Assembly (NCBI GenBank): GCA_029859145.1 | Contig: JAOUDT010000006.1 | Span: 1 to 15,265 of the forward strand | Length of the DNA stretch: 15,265 bases | Source of the DNA: Dehalococcoidia bacterium | Lineage (GTDB): Bacteria; Chloroflexota; Dehalococcoidia; GIF9; AB-539-J10 | Reading direction: 5' to 3' | Part shown: positions 1-6,917 of the stretch, one piece after another | Position numbering within the stretch: position 1 is the first letter of the stretch | Layout of the letters: the number at the start of each line of letters is the position of its first letter | Made by a program: the position numbers and the translations under genes | The notes under the pieces: generated by a model | What the model saw: only the letters and a program-made list of their open reading frames with translations | Database searches by the model: none | Told to the model about the DNA's origin: nothing

Positions 1-2
1 CG

Positions 3-533
3 GTCCTTAATGTCACAGGCAACTGGATGGTGCCAGCGGTTCAGGCGGAAGGAGTGGGCAAAATTGCTCAAGCCCTGTGCGAATTATATCCGGAGAACGC
101 CGCGTACTATCAGGGGAACGCCACAGACAGGGAACAGGCCATCTCGGCCTATGGCGACGTGGTGAAAGGTAGATTGCAGGATGCCGGAATAGAGGGAGTG
201 AAGGTAATCTGCGCCGAGATGCAGGCAGGATTTGTGAGGTGGGCCGGGTTCGATGTCGTGGCTACCTTTGGCCGGCCTGAAGACTTAACCCCGGCGCAGG
301 TGGCACAGCTGATAGTTGACGCTCAGGAAGCCGGGGTAGTGCTAGTCATCGATAATCTCCAGAGCGGCACCACGACGTTGGGAGCATCTATATCTATGGA
401 ACAGGACATCGCAGCCATCCCAGTAACCATATCTAACTTCCCCGGTGGCCTGGAAAACACCGAAACCTGGGAGAAGGCAATAGACAAGAATGTTGATTTA
501 CTGCTGGCAGCTTTGAACGAATGGGAGGAATAA
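3..533 (+). CDS. Metal-type ABC transporter solute-binding protein (ZnuA/TroA family), 3' part only
   Basis: The reading frame is open from base 3, so the gene starts before the window and only about 176 C-terminal residues are present. The fragment looks like the second half of a cluster A-I (TroA/ZnuA) binding protein: a W-M-V-P segment where the family has its H-x-W-x-x-P motif, a Y-Q-G-N segment, then F-G-R-P-E-D-L-T-P and a C-terminal helix. Its stop is one base before the ATPase gene, followed by a permease, which supports an importer binding subunit held outside the membrane. Oddly, the visible part contains no histidine; the two family ligand positions expected here read as N in T-G-N-W and as E or M in C-A-E-M-Q. 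The metal or other solute therefore cannot be named. Family assignment is fairly sure; zinc specificity is not supported. Confidence 0.8.
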   Translation, partial: VLNVTGNWMVPAVQAEGVGKIAQALCELYPENAAYYQGNATDREQAISAYGDVVKGRLQDAGIEGVKVICAEMQAGFVRWAGFDVVATFGRPEDLTPAQVAQLIVDAQEAGVVLVIDNLQSGTTTLGASISMEQDIAAIPVTISNFPGGLENTETWEKAIDKNVDLLLAALNEWEE

Positions 534-534
534 T

Positions 535-1305
535 ATGGATAATACAGTCATCAGGATTCAAGATGCTGTGGTTTCTTACCGGGAAGATGTGGCTTTGCAG
601 GGCGTGTCTCTCCAGATCAGGAAAGGAGAATTCGTCGGCATCATCGGACCTAACGGCGCCGGCAAAACTACCCTGCTCACAGTGATCAACGGCCTGGGCA
701 AACTGGTCCATGGACAAGTCTGGGTATTGGGGTCGCGGCTGAACGGGACAAATGGCAATAGCCTAAGAAAGCGCATAGGCTACGTAGCTCAGGTAGAGAA
801 TATCGACCCCAGGTTGCCCATCAGTGTCAGAGAGATGGTAATGGTAGGCTGCTACGGACGCCTGGGACTATTCCATCGGCCAACACGGGCTGACTGGGAG
901 ATAGTAGATAAGGTACTGGAAATGGTGGGCATGGCTCATTTATCCCAGCGCCCGATAGGACATCTATCCGGGGGCGAATACCAAAGGGCGGCCATTGCCC
1001 GCGCTCTGGTTCAGCAGCCCGAAATATTTCTTCTCGACGAGCCGACTGCTTCGATAGACCAAAAGGCTCAACATGAAATCTTGAGCCTGATACAGCTCAT
1101 TCATAGGGAATACCACATGACCACTCTCTTTGTAACCCATGACCTGAGAACGCTGCCGCCTATCTGCCAGCGATTGATCCTAATGAAGGAAGGCAAGGTA
1201 TGGCGGCAGGGCAGCCCGGAGTCAATGCTCCGGGAAGAGGTGCTGAGCCAGCTTTACGAGGCCCCGATCTCAGTGCCAAACGGCATTGCCCCGCTTCAGA
1301 CGTGA
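535..1305 (+). CDS. Metal ABC transporter ATP-binding protein (ZnuC/MntA-like)
   Basis: This 256-residue protein is the ATPase of the importer and would sit on the cytoplasmic face of the permease. All nucleotide-binding motifs are intact: Walker A G-P-N-G-A-G-K-T (residues 38-45), Q-loop glutamine 86, signature L-S-G-G-E (144-148), Walker B L-L-D-E-P (166-170) and switch histidine 202 in F-V-T-H-D. Length and motif order match the Zn/Mn (family 3) importer ATPases rather than exporters. The start ATG follows a good GGAGG site that lies within the end of the upstream binding-protein gene, so the two are probably co-translated. The permease begins 15 bases after this stop. Metal specificity cannot be read from the ATPase. 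Confidence 0.93.
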   Translation: MDNTVIRIQDAVVSYREDVALQGVSLQIRKGEFVGIIGPNGAGKTTLLTVINGLGKLVHGQVWVLGSRLNGTNGNSLRKRIGYVAQVENIDPRLPISVREMVMVGCYGRLGLFHRPTRADWEIVDKVLEMVGMAHLSQRPIGHLSGGEYQRAAIARALVQQPEIFLLDEPTASIDQKAQHEILSLIQLIHREYHMTTLFVTHDLRTLPPICQRLILMKEGKVWRQGSPESMLREEVLSQLYEAPISVPNGIAPLQT

Positions 1306-1319
1306 GGACGGATGCTGGA

Positions 1320-2159
1320 ATGGCTCTATCTATATTACAGTACCAGTTCATGCAGAATGCCATCCTGGCCGGGCTACTGGGGGGCATAACCTGTTCTGTG
1401 GTTGGCGTTTTCGTGGTCACCATGCACCTCTCCTTTATCGGGGTATGCATTGCCCATGCTGCTTTTGCCGGAGCTCTCCTCGGCCTCTGGCTGGGGTTTA
1501 ATCCCTTGATTGGTGCCCTGCTCTTCAGCCTGGCGTCGGCAGCCGTTATCGGACCAGTGGCTGACCGCGGGGAATTGAACCCCGATACTTCGATAGGCAT
1601 TGTTTTCTCCCTGATGCTGGGGCTGGCTTTCCTGTTCATGGGCCTGATGCCCGGGGCCAGGACGGAAGCCCTGAATCTGTTATGGGGGAGCATATTGACC
1701 GTCACTCGACACAACATCATTTTTCTAGCCACCATGGCTGGCGTAATAGTCGCATTGGTGGTTGCCTTCTACAAGGAAATTCAGGCTGTGATTTGCCACC
1801 GCCAGGTAGCTTTGGCTGTAGGCATTCCGGCAACTCTTATTTTCTATGGCCTGCTATTCTCTACCGGCGTAACCGTCACCGCCTCGCTGCAAAGCATAGG
1901 CGGCTTGCTTATTTACAGTCTCATCCTCAATCCGGCAGCCGCTGCCTATCAACTCACCTACAGCTTGAAAAAGATGCTGCTCATGGCTGCGGCTTTTGGC
2001 GTCGCTTCCTGCTGGGCTGGATTGGCTGCCTCATATTTGCTGGACATCCCTTCAGGAGCAGCCATAGTGATAACTTCTGCTATTATCTTCGGCCTGGCGA
2101 CGGCGTTCTCTCCCAAGAGAAAGGTGAAGGGATGGCGGCAAGTTCCGCTAGCAGGTTAG
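1320..2159 (+). CDS. Metal ABC transporter permease (ABC-3 family, ZnuB/MntB-like)
   Basis: This 279-residue, very hydrophobic protein has about seven to eight predicted membrane segments and the hallmarks of ABC-3 permeases: an early I-A-H-A-A-F-A-G-A-L-L-G stretch and a later G-G-L-L-I-Y-S-L-I-L-N-P-A-A-A-A stretch. It forms the membrane channel for the preceding ATPase and binding protein. The open frame reaches back to 1200 inside the ATPase gene, but I chose ATG 1320 because AGGA lies 11 bases upstream and membrane-type sequence begins right there. A GTG at 1302 overlapping the ATPase stop is a weaker alternative with no ribosome site. The C-terminus is a short basic tail that overlaps the start of the methyltransferase gene. 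Confidence 0.9.
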   Translation: MALSILQYQFMQNAILAGLLGGITCSVVGVFVVTMHLSFIGVCIAHAAFAGALLGLWLGFNPLIGALLFSLASAAVIGPVADRGELNPDTSIGIVFSLMLGLAFLFMGLMPGARTEALNLLWGSILTVTRHNIIFLATMAGVIVALVVAFYKEIQAVICHRQVALAVGIPATLIFYGLLFSTGVTVTASLQSIGGLLIYSLILNPAAAAYQLTYSLKKMLLMAAAFGVASCWAGLAASYLLDIPSGAAIVITSAIIFGLATAFSPKRKVKGWRQVPLAG

Positions 2160-2761
2160 CTATGCAACTTCAAGAATATTTCGACCAGCTAGCCCCGACC
2201 TGGGACAAAGAGCTTACCCCAGAGAGGTTGAAGCGTCTAGCCAACATCGTCAAGGAATTAGGCATCAGACCGGGATATTATGTACTTGATATCGGCAGCG
2301 GTACGGGCGCCCTTTTGCCCTTTCTAATCGCAGAAGTGGGTGACGAGGGAAAAATTGTAGCTCTGGATTTTTCCGCGGAGATGCTGGTTCAAGCGCAAGT
2401 CAAGGCCTTTCCGCCTATAGTTGGTTTTGCTCAGGCTGATGTCCTCGCCCTTCCCCTCGCTGATGACTCCGTGGATCTGGCTATCTGCAACAGCGCCTTT
2501 CCCCATTTTGGCGACAAGGTCAAAGCGTTACAGGAAATAGCCCGGGTGCTCAATGACAACGGCCGTCTGGCCATCTGCCACACCATGAGTCGGGAAATGC
2601 TCAACCAGCTTCATAAATCCATCGGTGGCCTAATCGCAAATGACCTTCTGCCGGACGAATCTCAGCTAAGAGAGATGATAAAGCAGGCGTCATTGAAGAT
2701 AACCCGCTTCGAGGACAATCCTGAACGATATCTGGTTATTTCTGAGAAGAGCGCCCGCTGA
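2132..2761 (+). CDS. Class I SAM-dependent methyltransferase (Methyltransf_11/UbiE-like)
   Basis: This is a 209-residue Rossmann-fold methyltransferase. Motif I is V-L-D-I-G-S-G-T-G (residues 51-59), an acidic residue at 79 ends strand 2 (A-L-D-F), and L-A-D-D-S-V-D-L-A-I-C-N (109-120) is the usual post-II/motif III region. A later C-H-T-M-S-R-E-M-L-N-Q-L-H segment (149-161) is likely to shape the substrate pocket. The substrate is unknown. With ATG 2132 the gene overlaps the permease by 28 bases and has a purine-rich AAGGTGA just upstream. ATG 2162, three bases after the permease stop, is the alternative (199 residues) but has a poorer ribosome site. Either way it belongs to the importer operon, so its substrate may be the imported compound, a metallophore or a cofactor; this is inference. 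Confidence 0.85.
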   Translation: MAASSASRLAMQLQEYFDQLAPTWDKELTPERLKRLANIVKELGIRPGYYVLDIGSGTGALLPFLIAEVGDEGKIVALDFSAEMLVQAQVKAFPPIVGFAQADVLALPLADDSVDLAICNSAFPHFGDKVKALQEIARVLNDNGRLAICHTMSREMLNQLHKSIGGLIANDLLPDESQLREMIKQASLKITRFEDNPERYLVISEKSAR

Positions 2762-2773
2762 TTCTTTTGATCA

Positions 2774-3625
2774 CTAGCCTTCAAGCTCAAGGCTGATGTC
2801 CAAGGCCTTGGCGGAGTGGGTAAGGGCACCGATAGAAACAAAATCAACGCCGGTTTCGGCTACGGCCCGGACATTATCCAGCGTAATTCCCCCCGAGGCT
2901 TCAATCAAAGCACGACCATGAATAGATTCTACCGCTTTACGCATATCCTCGACACTCATGTTATCAAGCATGACGATATCTGCCCCGGCCCCGACGGCTT
3001 CCAAAGCTTCCGAAACGGTCCCCACCTCTATCTCGACCAGCAGTTGCTGCGGACCACTCTCCTTTGCCTTGGCCACAACCTGTCCGATGTTTAATCCCTG
3101 GCTACGGAGCGCCGCCAGATGATTGTCCTTGATGAGTATGCCATCGCCCAAACTCATGCGGTGATTCTCACCACCACCCACCTTGACGGCGTGCTTCTCC
3201 AGCGACCTCAGGCCCGGGGTGGTCTTTCTGGTATCCATGATGCGCACAGGCAATCCCTTGACCGCTTCCACATACCGATTGGTTTCCGAGGCAATGCCGC
3301 TCAAACGCTGTAAGAAATTCAATACGACCCTCTCCGCTTTGAGAATGCTGGCAATGCTGCCCGATACCTTAGCTATTTCGCTGCTCGGCTTGACTTTGGC
3401 CCCATCTTCCAGAAAAACCTCCACCTTCAACTCCGGGTCAACCCGATGGAAAACCTGTCTGGCCACGTTCATACCAGCCAGGACACCTTCCTTCTTAGCC
3501 ACAATAAAGCCCGTACCTCGATGGTCGCCAAGTACTAGCGCCTCGGTGGTGACATCGCCTTTACCAAGGTCCTCAGCCAAAGCGCGGTCAATGATTTCTT
3601 CAATCTGGAGCTTATTTGATGGCAT
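2774..3625 (-). CDS. nadC: Nicotinate-nucleotide pyrophosphorylase (carboxylating), quinolinate phosphoribosyltransferase
   Basis: NadC converts quinolinate and PRPP to nicotinate mononucleotide, CO2 and pyrophosphate in the cytoplasm, the last step specific to de novo NAD synthesis. At 283 residues it has normal length. Visible motifs are E-D-L-G-K-G-D-V-T-T near the N-terminus (18-27), R-L-S-G-I-A-S (107-113), the active-site D-T-R-K-T-T-P-G (131-138), K-V-G-G-G-E-N-H-R (148-156), K-D-N-H (166-169) and the A-S-G-G-I barrel strand (243-247). The open frame extends to 3727, but ATG 3625 is preferred: it has AGGAAG just upstream and the conserved sequence begins there. It overlaps the end of nadB by 14 bases, so translation is probably coupled. 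Its 3' end faces the methyltransferase gene with a 12-base gap. Confidence 0.95.
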   Translation of the reverse strand: MPSNKLQIEEIIDRALAEDLGKGDVTTEALVLGDHRGTGFIVAKKEGVLAGMNVARQVFHRVDPELKVEVFLEDGAKVKPSSEIAKVSGSIASILKAERVVLNFLQRLSGIASETNRYVEAVKGLPVRIMDTRKTTPGLRSLEKHAVKVGGGENHRMSLGDGILIKDNHLAALRSQGLNIGQVVAKAKESGPQQLLVEIEVGTVSEALEAVGAGADIVMLDNMSVEDMRKAVESIHGRALIEASGGITLDNVRAVAETGVDFVSIGALTHSAKALDISLELEG

Positions 3626-5171
3626 TCTTCCTAAATACGATGTGCTTTTGCCATTCCGGCGAAGTCTGTGCGAAGTCTGTGCGGAAGTGAGCACCGCGAC
3701 TCTCTTCCCGGAGCAAAGCAGCCTCACTCACGAGCCTGGCACATAATACCAGATTATTCAGTTCATACGAAGGGCGATCACTGGGTCGAGGTAGGAGGCT
3801 CTGCCAGGTGGCCAGGATGCCTGCCGCCTCTTTGAGGCTTTTTCCAGAACGGATGATTCCTACTCTGTCCCACATAAGGGACTGCAGGTTGGGCAGGTTA
3901 GGCGACGCTACCCTAGACAATGCCTCACGTTCGGGGAGACAACAGGAGATTGTTTTGCCGCCCCGCTTTTTGCCATGAGGAGGTGGCGCAGACATTTCAG
4001 TACGCTGAACTATTCTTTTACTGAAAACAACTGACTCAAGCAAGGAATTTGATGCTAGCCTGTTGGCACCATGCACCCTGGTGCAGGCAGTCTCGCCAGC
4101 AGCAAACAGCCCCGGAATATTTGTCTCTCCCCAGATGTTGACCTTCACCCCTCCCATAAGGTAGTGAGCGGCCGGGGCGACGGGGATAAGCCCCTTGGTG
4201 ATGTCCAGCCCGTGCTCCCGACAAAAGCGATATATGTGGGGAAAGCGGGTGGTAATCAAGCGAGAGGGCAGACGCGCAACATCCAGAAACACTCTGTCGC
4301 TGTGAGTCTTCTTCATCTCGTAGACTATGCTGCGAGCCACAATATCTCTGGTCGCTAGCTCAGCTTTGTCAGCATAGTCCGGCATGAAGCGATGGCCTTC
4401 CACATTTCTCAGCATGCCACCTTCTCCCCTGACTGCTTCAGAGATTAGGAAAGGAGCTACTCCCGGCAGGCGCAAAACGGTAGGATGAAACTGAAAGAAC
4501 TCCATGTCGGTTATTTCGGCATCAGCTTCAAAAGCCAACGCTATCCCGTCGCCGGTGACCACATCGGAGTTAGTAGTGTATTTGAACAACCTCCCGGCAC
4601 CACCAGTAGCCAAGACGAGAAATTTGCAGCTATACTCCTCCACAGAGCCAGTGTTGGAATCGAGAGCTGTCACGCCGACTACTCTGCCCCTCTGCACCAA
4701 GATCTGGTTGGCCAGGCAGTTCTCCAATACTTTGATGCGACTAGAGTGCACCTGTCGACTCAGGGTCACCTCGATATGTTCCCCGGTGGCATCTCCGCCA
4801 GCATGCAGGATGCGCGGCACACTGTGGGCTGCCTCTCTGGTCAAGGTAATTTCGCCGTTCAGAGTGTCAAAGGGCACTCCAAACCTGATCAAGTCAGCGA
4901 TGCAATCAGCAGCGTCTTCGGTCAATATTCGCACGGCCTCAGGATCAGATAAACCAGCGCCGGCCGCCATCGTGTCTTTGAAGTGCAAGCCAGGAGAATC
5001 ATCCCTGCCCATGGCCACAGCGATGCCACCTTGAGCATACTTGGTATTGCAGTCATCTATGCTGCCCTTAGTCAGGATGAGGACACTGCCCCGTTCTATA
5101 GCCAGCAAGGCAATATAAAGCCCAGCAATGCCGCTGCCCACTATAATATAGTCATAATAATTCGTCTTCAC
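3612..5171 (-). CDS. nadB: L-aspartate oxidase
   Basis: NadB is an FAD flavoprotein that oxidises L-aspartate to iminoaspartate for quinolinate synthesis; in anaerobes fumarate usually replaces oxygen as acceptor. The 519-residue protein begins with the dinucleotide motif G-S-G-I-A-G (12-17). It then has N-T-K-Y-A-Q-G-G (42-49), A-T-G-G-A-G-R-L (188-195), F-Q-F-H-P-T (226-231), A-H-Y-L-M-G-G (335-341) and G-A-N-R-L-A-S-N-S-L-L-E (368-379). E113, H229, R280, H336 and R371 fit the expected substrate-site residues. A C-terminal helical domain with E-E-S-R-G-A-H-F-R is complete. The start is GTG at 5171, 20 bases inside the upstream gene; no in-frame ATG lies before the FAD motif. No nadA is in the window, so quinolinate synthase must be encoded elsewhere. 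Confidence 0.95.
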   Translation of the reverse strand: MKTNYYDYIIVGSGIAGLYIALLAIERGSVLILTKGSIDDCNTKYAQGGIAVAMGRDDSPGLHFKDTMAAGAGLSDPEAVRILTEDAADCIADLIRFGVPFDTLNGEITLTREAAHSVPRILHAGGDATGEHIEVTLSRQVHSSRIKVLENCLANQILVQRGRVVGVTALDSNTGSVEEYSCKFLVLATGGAGRLFKYTTNSDVVTGDGIALAFEADAEITDMEFFQFHPTVLRLPGVAPFLISEAVRGEGGMLRNVEGHRFMPDYADKAELATRDIVARSIVYEMKKTHSDRVFLDVARLPSRLITTRFPHIYRFCREHGLDITKGLIPVAPAAHYLMGGVKVNIWGETNIPGLFAAGETACTRVHGANRLASNSLLESVVFSKRIVQRTEMSAPPPHGKKRGGKTISCCLPEREALSRVASPNLPNLQSLMWDRVGIIRSGKSLKEAAGILATWQSLLPRPSDRPSYELNNLVLCARLVSEAALLREESRGAHFRTDFAQTSPEWQKHIVFRKNAIK

Positions 5172-6615
5172 TTTCCCGCCATGCCCAGTAATCTACCAAT
5201 CTCCTCACTGCTTTCGCGGCACTCTCCGGAGAAGGGAAAACCGCCAGACCCTGATCAACAATTTGCCTTCTCGTCTCGGCAATAGCCCTCCACTTCCAGC
5301 TTTCCATCTCCGCCGGGCCAATTTCTCCCGTCTCAATAACACAAACTACAGGCTTGCCTTTCTTCTTAATTGCCGCTACGCTGTTCAAGAAGTTTGGTGC
5401 CAGCACTTTTTCCCATACATCATTGGGCAAAGGGTCGTCCTGAGTCAAGTTGGCAACGCAAATATCAAATCCGTCTTCACTACTGAGCCACTCCATTAGG
5501 TTTATGTCCAGCAGGGGTGTCCCTTGAAAAAGAGAGGCATCTATCGGATTTCTCACCCAGTCCCAGAGCTGAGGAACTTTCTCTTTAAGCTTCTTTCTGA
5601 ACTCCGCAGTTAGTTCTGGTAGGTCGAAGCCCTCTTCTTCCCACACATCGGCGGAGACCATACTCTTGCCGCCTCCGCCTCCAGCAACGATTACTCTCCT
5701 GCCTGTAATAGGCGGCAAAAGGGTAAATGCCACAACCTGGTCTATTAGCTCCTGGAAATTACTGACCATAATGGCTCCGTATTGCCTTAGCAGTGCCTGC
5801 CAAACATCGATAGAGCCAGCCAATGATGCAGTATGCGAGAGTGCCAGTTTTGCCCCTGCTCTGCTCCTCCCTCCTTTTAGGACTATGACCGGCTTTTTTC
5901 TCGCAGCCGGTGCCAGCGCCCTCGCAAATTTGCCGCCGTCTTTGACTCCCTCGATGTAGGAGGCAATCACTTTTGTTTTGTCGTCAGAGGCGAAATAGTC
6001 TAGTAACTCAACCTCGTCGATGTCTGAGGCATTGCCATAGTTTATGACTTTGCTGAAACGGACTCCTCTCAAAGCAGCGTAACGGACAAATTCCGCGGCT
6101 CCGCCGCCGCTCTGAAAAAATCCACCCACCGGCCCGCTTTCCCTGGGCAGCCCGTAGTTAAAAGACAAACCTAGCTCGGGATAATAAATTCCCATACAAT
6201 TCGGGCCGAGAATTCTAATGCCCAGCTTCCTCGCTTTTTCCAGAATGTCGCTTTGAAGCTTCGTCTCTTTGTCTCTTCCTGTCTCCTTCAGTCTGGCTGT
6301 GAATAAGTGGACAAGCTTGACGTTTTTCTTGCCGCAGTCATCGAGTAAAGACAACACACTCTCGGCAGGTATGCAGGAGATCACATAGTCCACGCTGGAA
6401 TCAGGGATTTCTGTTAGCCGGGGATAGACTTTTAGTCCTAGAATCTCACCTGCTGTCGGGTTCACCAGATAGAGTCTGCCCTGGAAGCCGTGTTCTATAA
6501 GAAAACGCGTGAATTGATGTCCCCCGGAAAAAGGGGTTGGAGAAGCCCCTATGATAGCTACACTGTTGGGAGAAAAGAGACGGCCCAGAGAAAATCCCTC
6601 AGGCATAAACGTCAA
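5152..6615 (-). CDS. Acyl-CoA synthetase (ADP-forming) alpha-subunit-like, CoA-binding protein
   Basis: The 487-residue protein has the three alpha-side domains of NDP-forming acyl-CoA synthetases (succinyl-CoA synthetase superfamily). It has an N-terminal CoA-binding Rossmann domain (V-A-I-I-G-A-S, 19-25), a middle ligase domain with G-P-N-C-M-G (137-142) and Q-S-G-G (168-171), and a third domain with A-G-G-G-G-G-K-S (311-318). The phosphohistidine candidate is H261 in L-S-H-T-A-S-L-A-G. Known enzymes of this type make acetate or another acid plus ATP from acyl-CoA and ADP, but they need an ATP-grasp beta part, which is absent here and from the neighbours. It may pair with a beta subunit encoded elsewhere or have lost energy coupling. 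The start is TTG 6615, overlapping the yajC stop as TTGA with AAGGGA upstream; ATG 6606 is the alternative. Confidence 0.82.
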   Translation of the reverse strand: MTFMPEGFSLGRLFSPNSVAIIGASPTPFSGGHQFTRFLIEHGFQGRLYLVNPTAGEILGLKVYPRLTEIPDSSVDYVISCIPAESVLSLLDDCGKKNVKLVHLFTARLKETGRDKETKLQSDILEKARKLGIRILGPNCMGIYYPELGLSFNYGLPRESGPVGGFFQSGGGAAEFVRYAALRGVRFSKVINYGNASDIDEVELLDYFASDDKTKVIASYIEGVKDGGKFARALAPAARKKPVIVLKGGRSRAGAKLALSHTASLAGSIDVWQALLRQYGAIMVSNFQELIDQVVAFTLLPPITGRRVIVAGGGGGKSMVSADVWEEEGFDLPELTAEFRKKLKEKVPQLWDWVRNPIDASLFQGTPLLDINLMEWLSSEDGFDICVANLTQDDPLPNDVWEKVLAPNFLNSVAAIKKKGKPVVCVIETGEIGPAEMESWKWRAIAETRRQIVDQGLAVFPSPESAAKAVRRLVDYWAWRESEDELL

Positions 6616-6896
6616 AATATTCCCTTACTACTCTCCTCAACTTCCTGTTTGCCAAGTATGCTGTTTCGGGCAACCTTCATTGTTGCTCCCGATTCTATCT
6701 TGATAATAGCAGTATCTTCACTAAGACTGTCAATTTGCCCGTAAATCCCGCCAGCTATAATCACCCTATCCCCCGGCCTCAGTTCCTGCATCATCGCCTC
6801 GTGTTGTTTCTGTTGCTTCTGCCTCGGCCTGATCATCAGGAAATACATAACGGCAAAAATTGCCACCAAAAAGATAAGCATTCCCCATGTTTCCAT
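6612..6896 (-). CDS. yajC: Preprotein translocase accessory subunit YajC
   Basis: This 94-residue protein has the full YajC layout. A short N-terminus is followed by one membrane segment (about residues 5-22), then the diagnostic M-I-R-P-R-Q-K-Q-Q-K-Q-H-E basic stretch. A small soluble domain follows with L-R-P-G-D-R-V-I-I-A-G-G-I-Y-G and a K-I-E-S-G-A-T-M-K-V-A-R segment. YajC associates with SecDF and the Sec translocon in the inner membrane; its exact role is modest and still debated. The start ATG has a very strong AAGGAGGT site six bases upstream. It lies 21 bases after miaB and overlaps the next gene by four bases. Its usual partners secD and secF, and the common neighbour tgt, are not in the window. 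Confidence 0.95.
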   Translation of the reverse strand: METWGMLIFLVAIFAVMYFLMIRPRQKQQKQHEAMMQELRPGDRVIIAGGIYGQIDSLSEDTAIIKIESGATMKVARNSILGKQEVEESSKGIF

Positions 6897-6917
6897 AACT
6901 TGACCTCCTTTAATTAA

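Noticed and set aside
1682..2131. Extended N-terminus of the methyltransferase running through the permease gene.
   Set aside because: The upstream part is the permease read in another frame, rich in C, H and R, and is unlike any methyltransferase N-terminus.
3183..3746. Long plus-strand open frame opposite nadC and the end of nadB.
   Set aside because: The opposite strand encodes clear NadC and NadB motifs throughout; this frame has no recognisable protein character.
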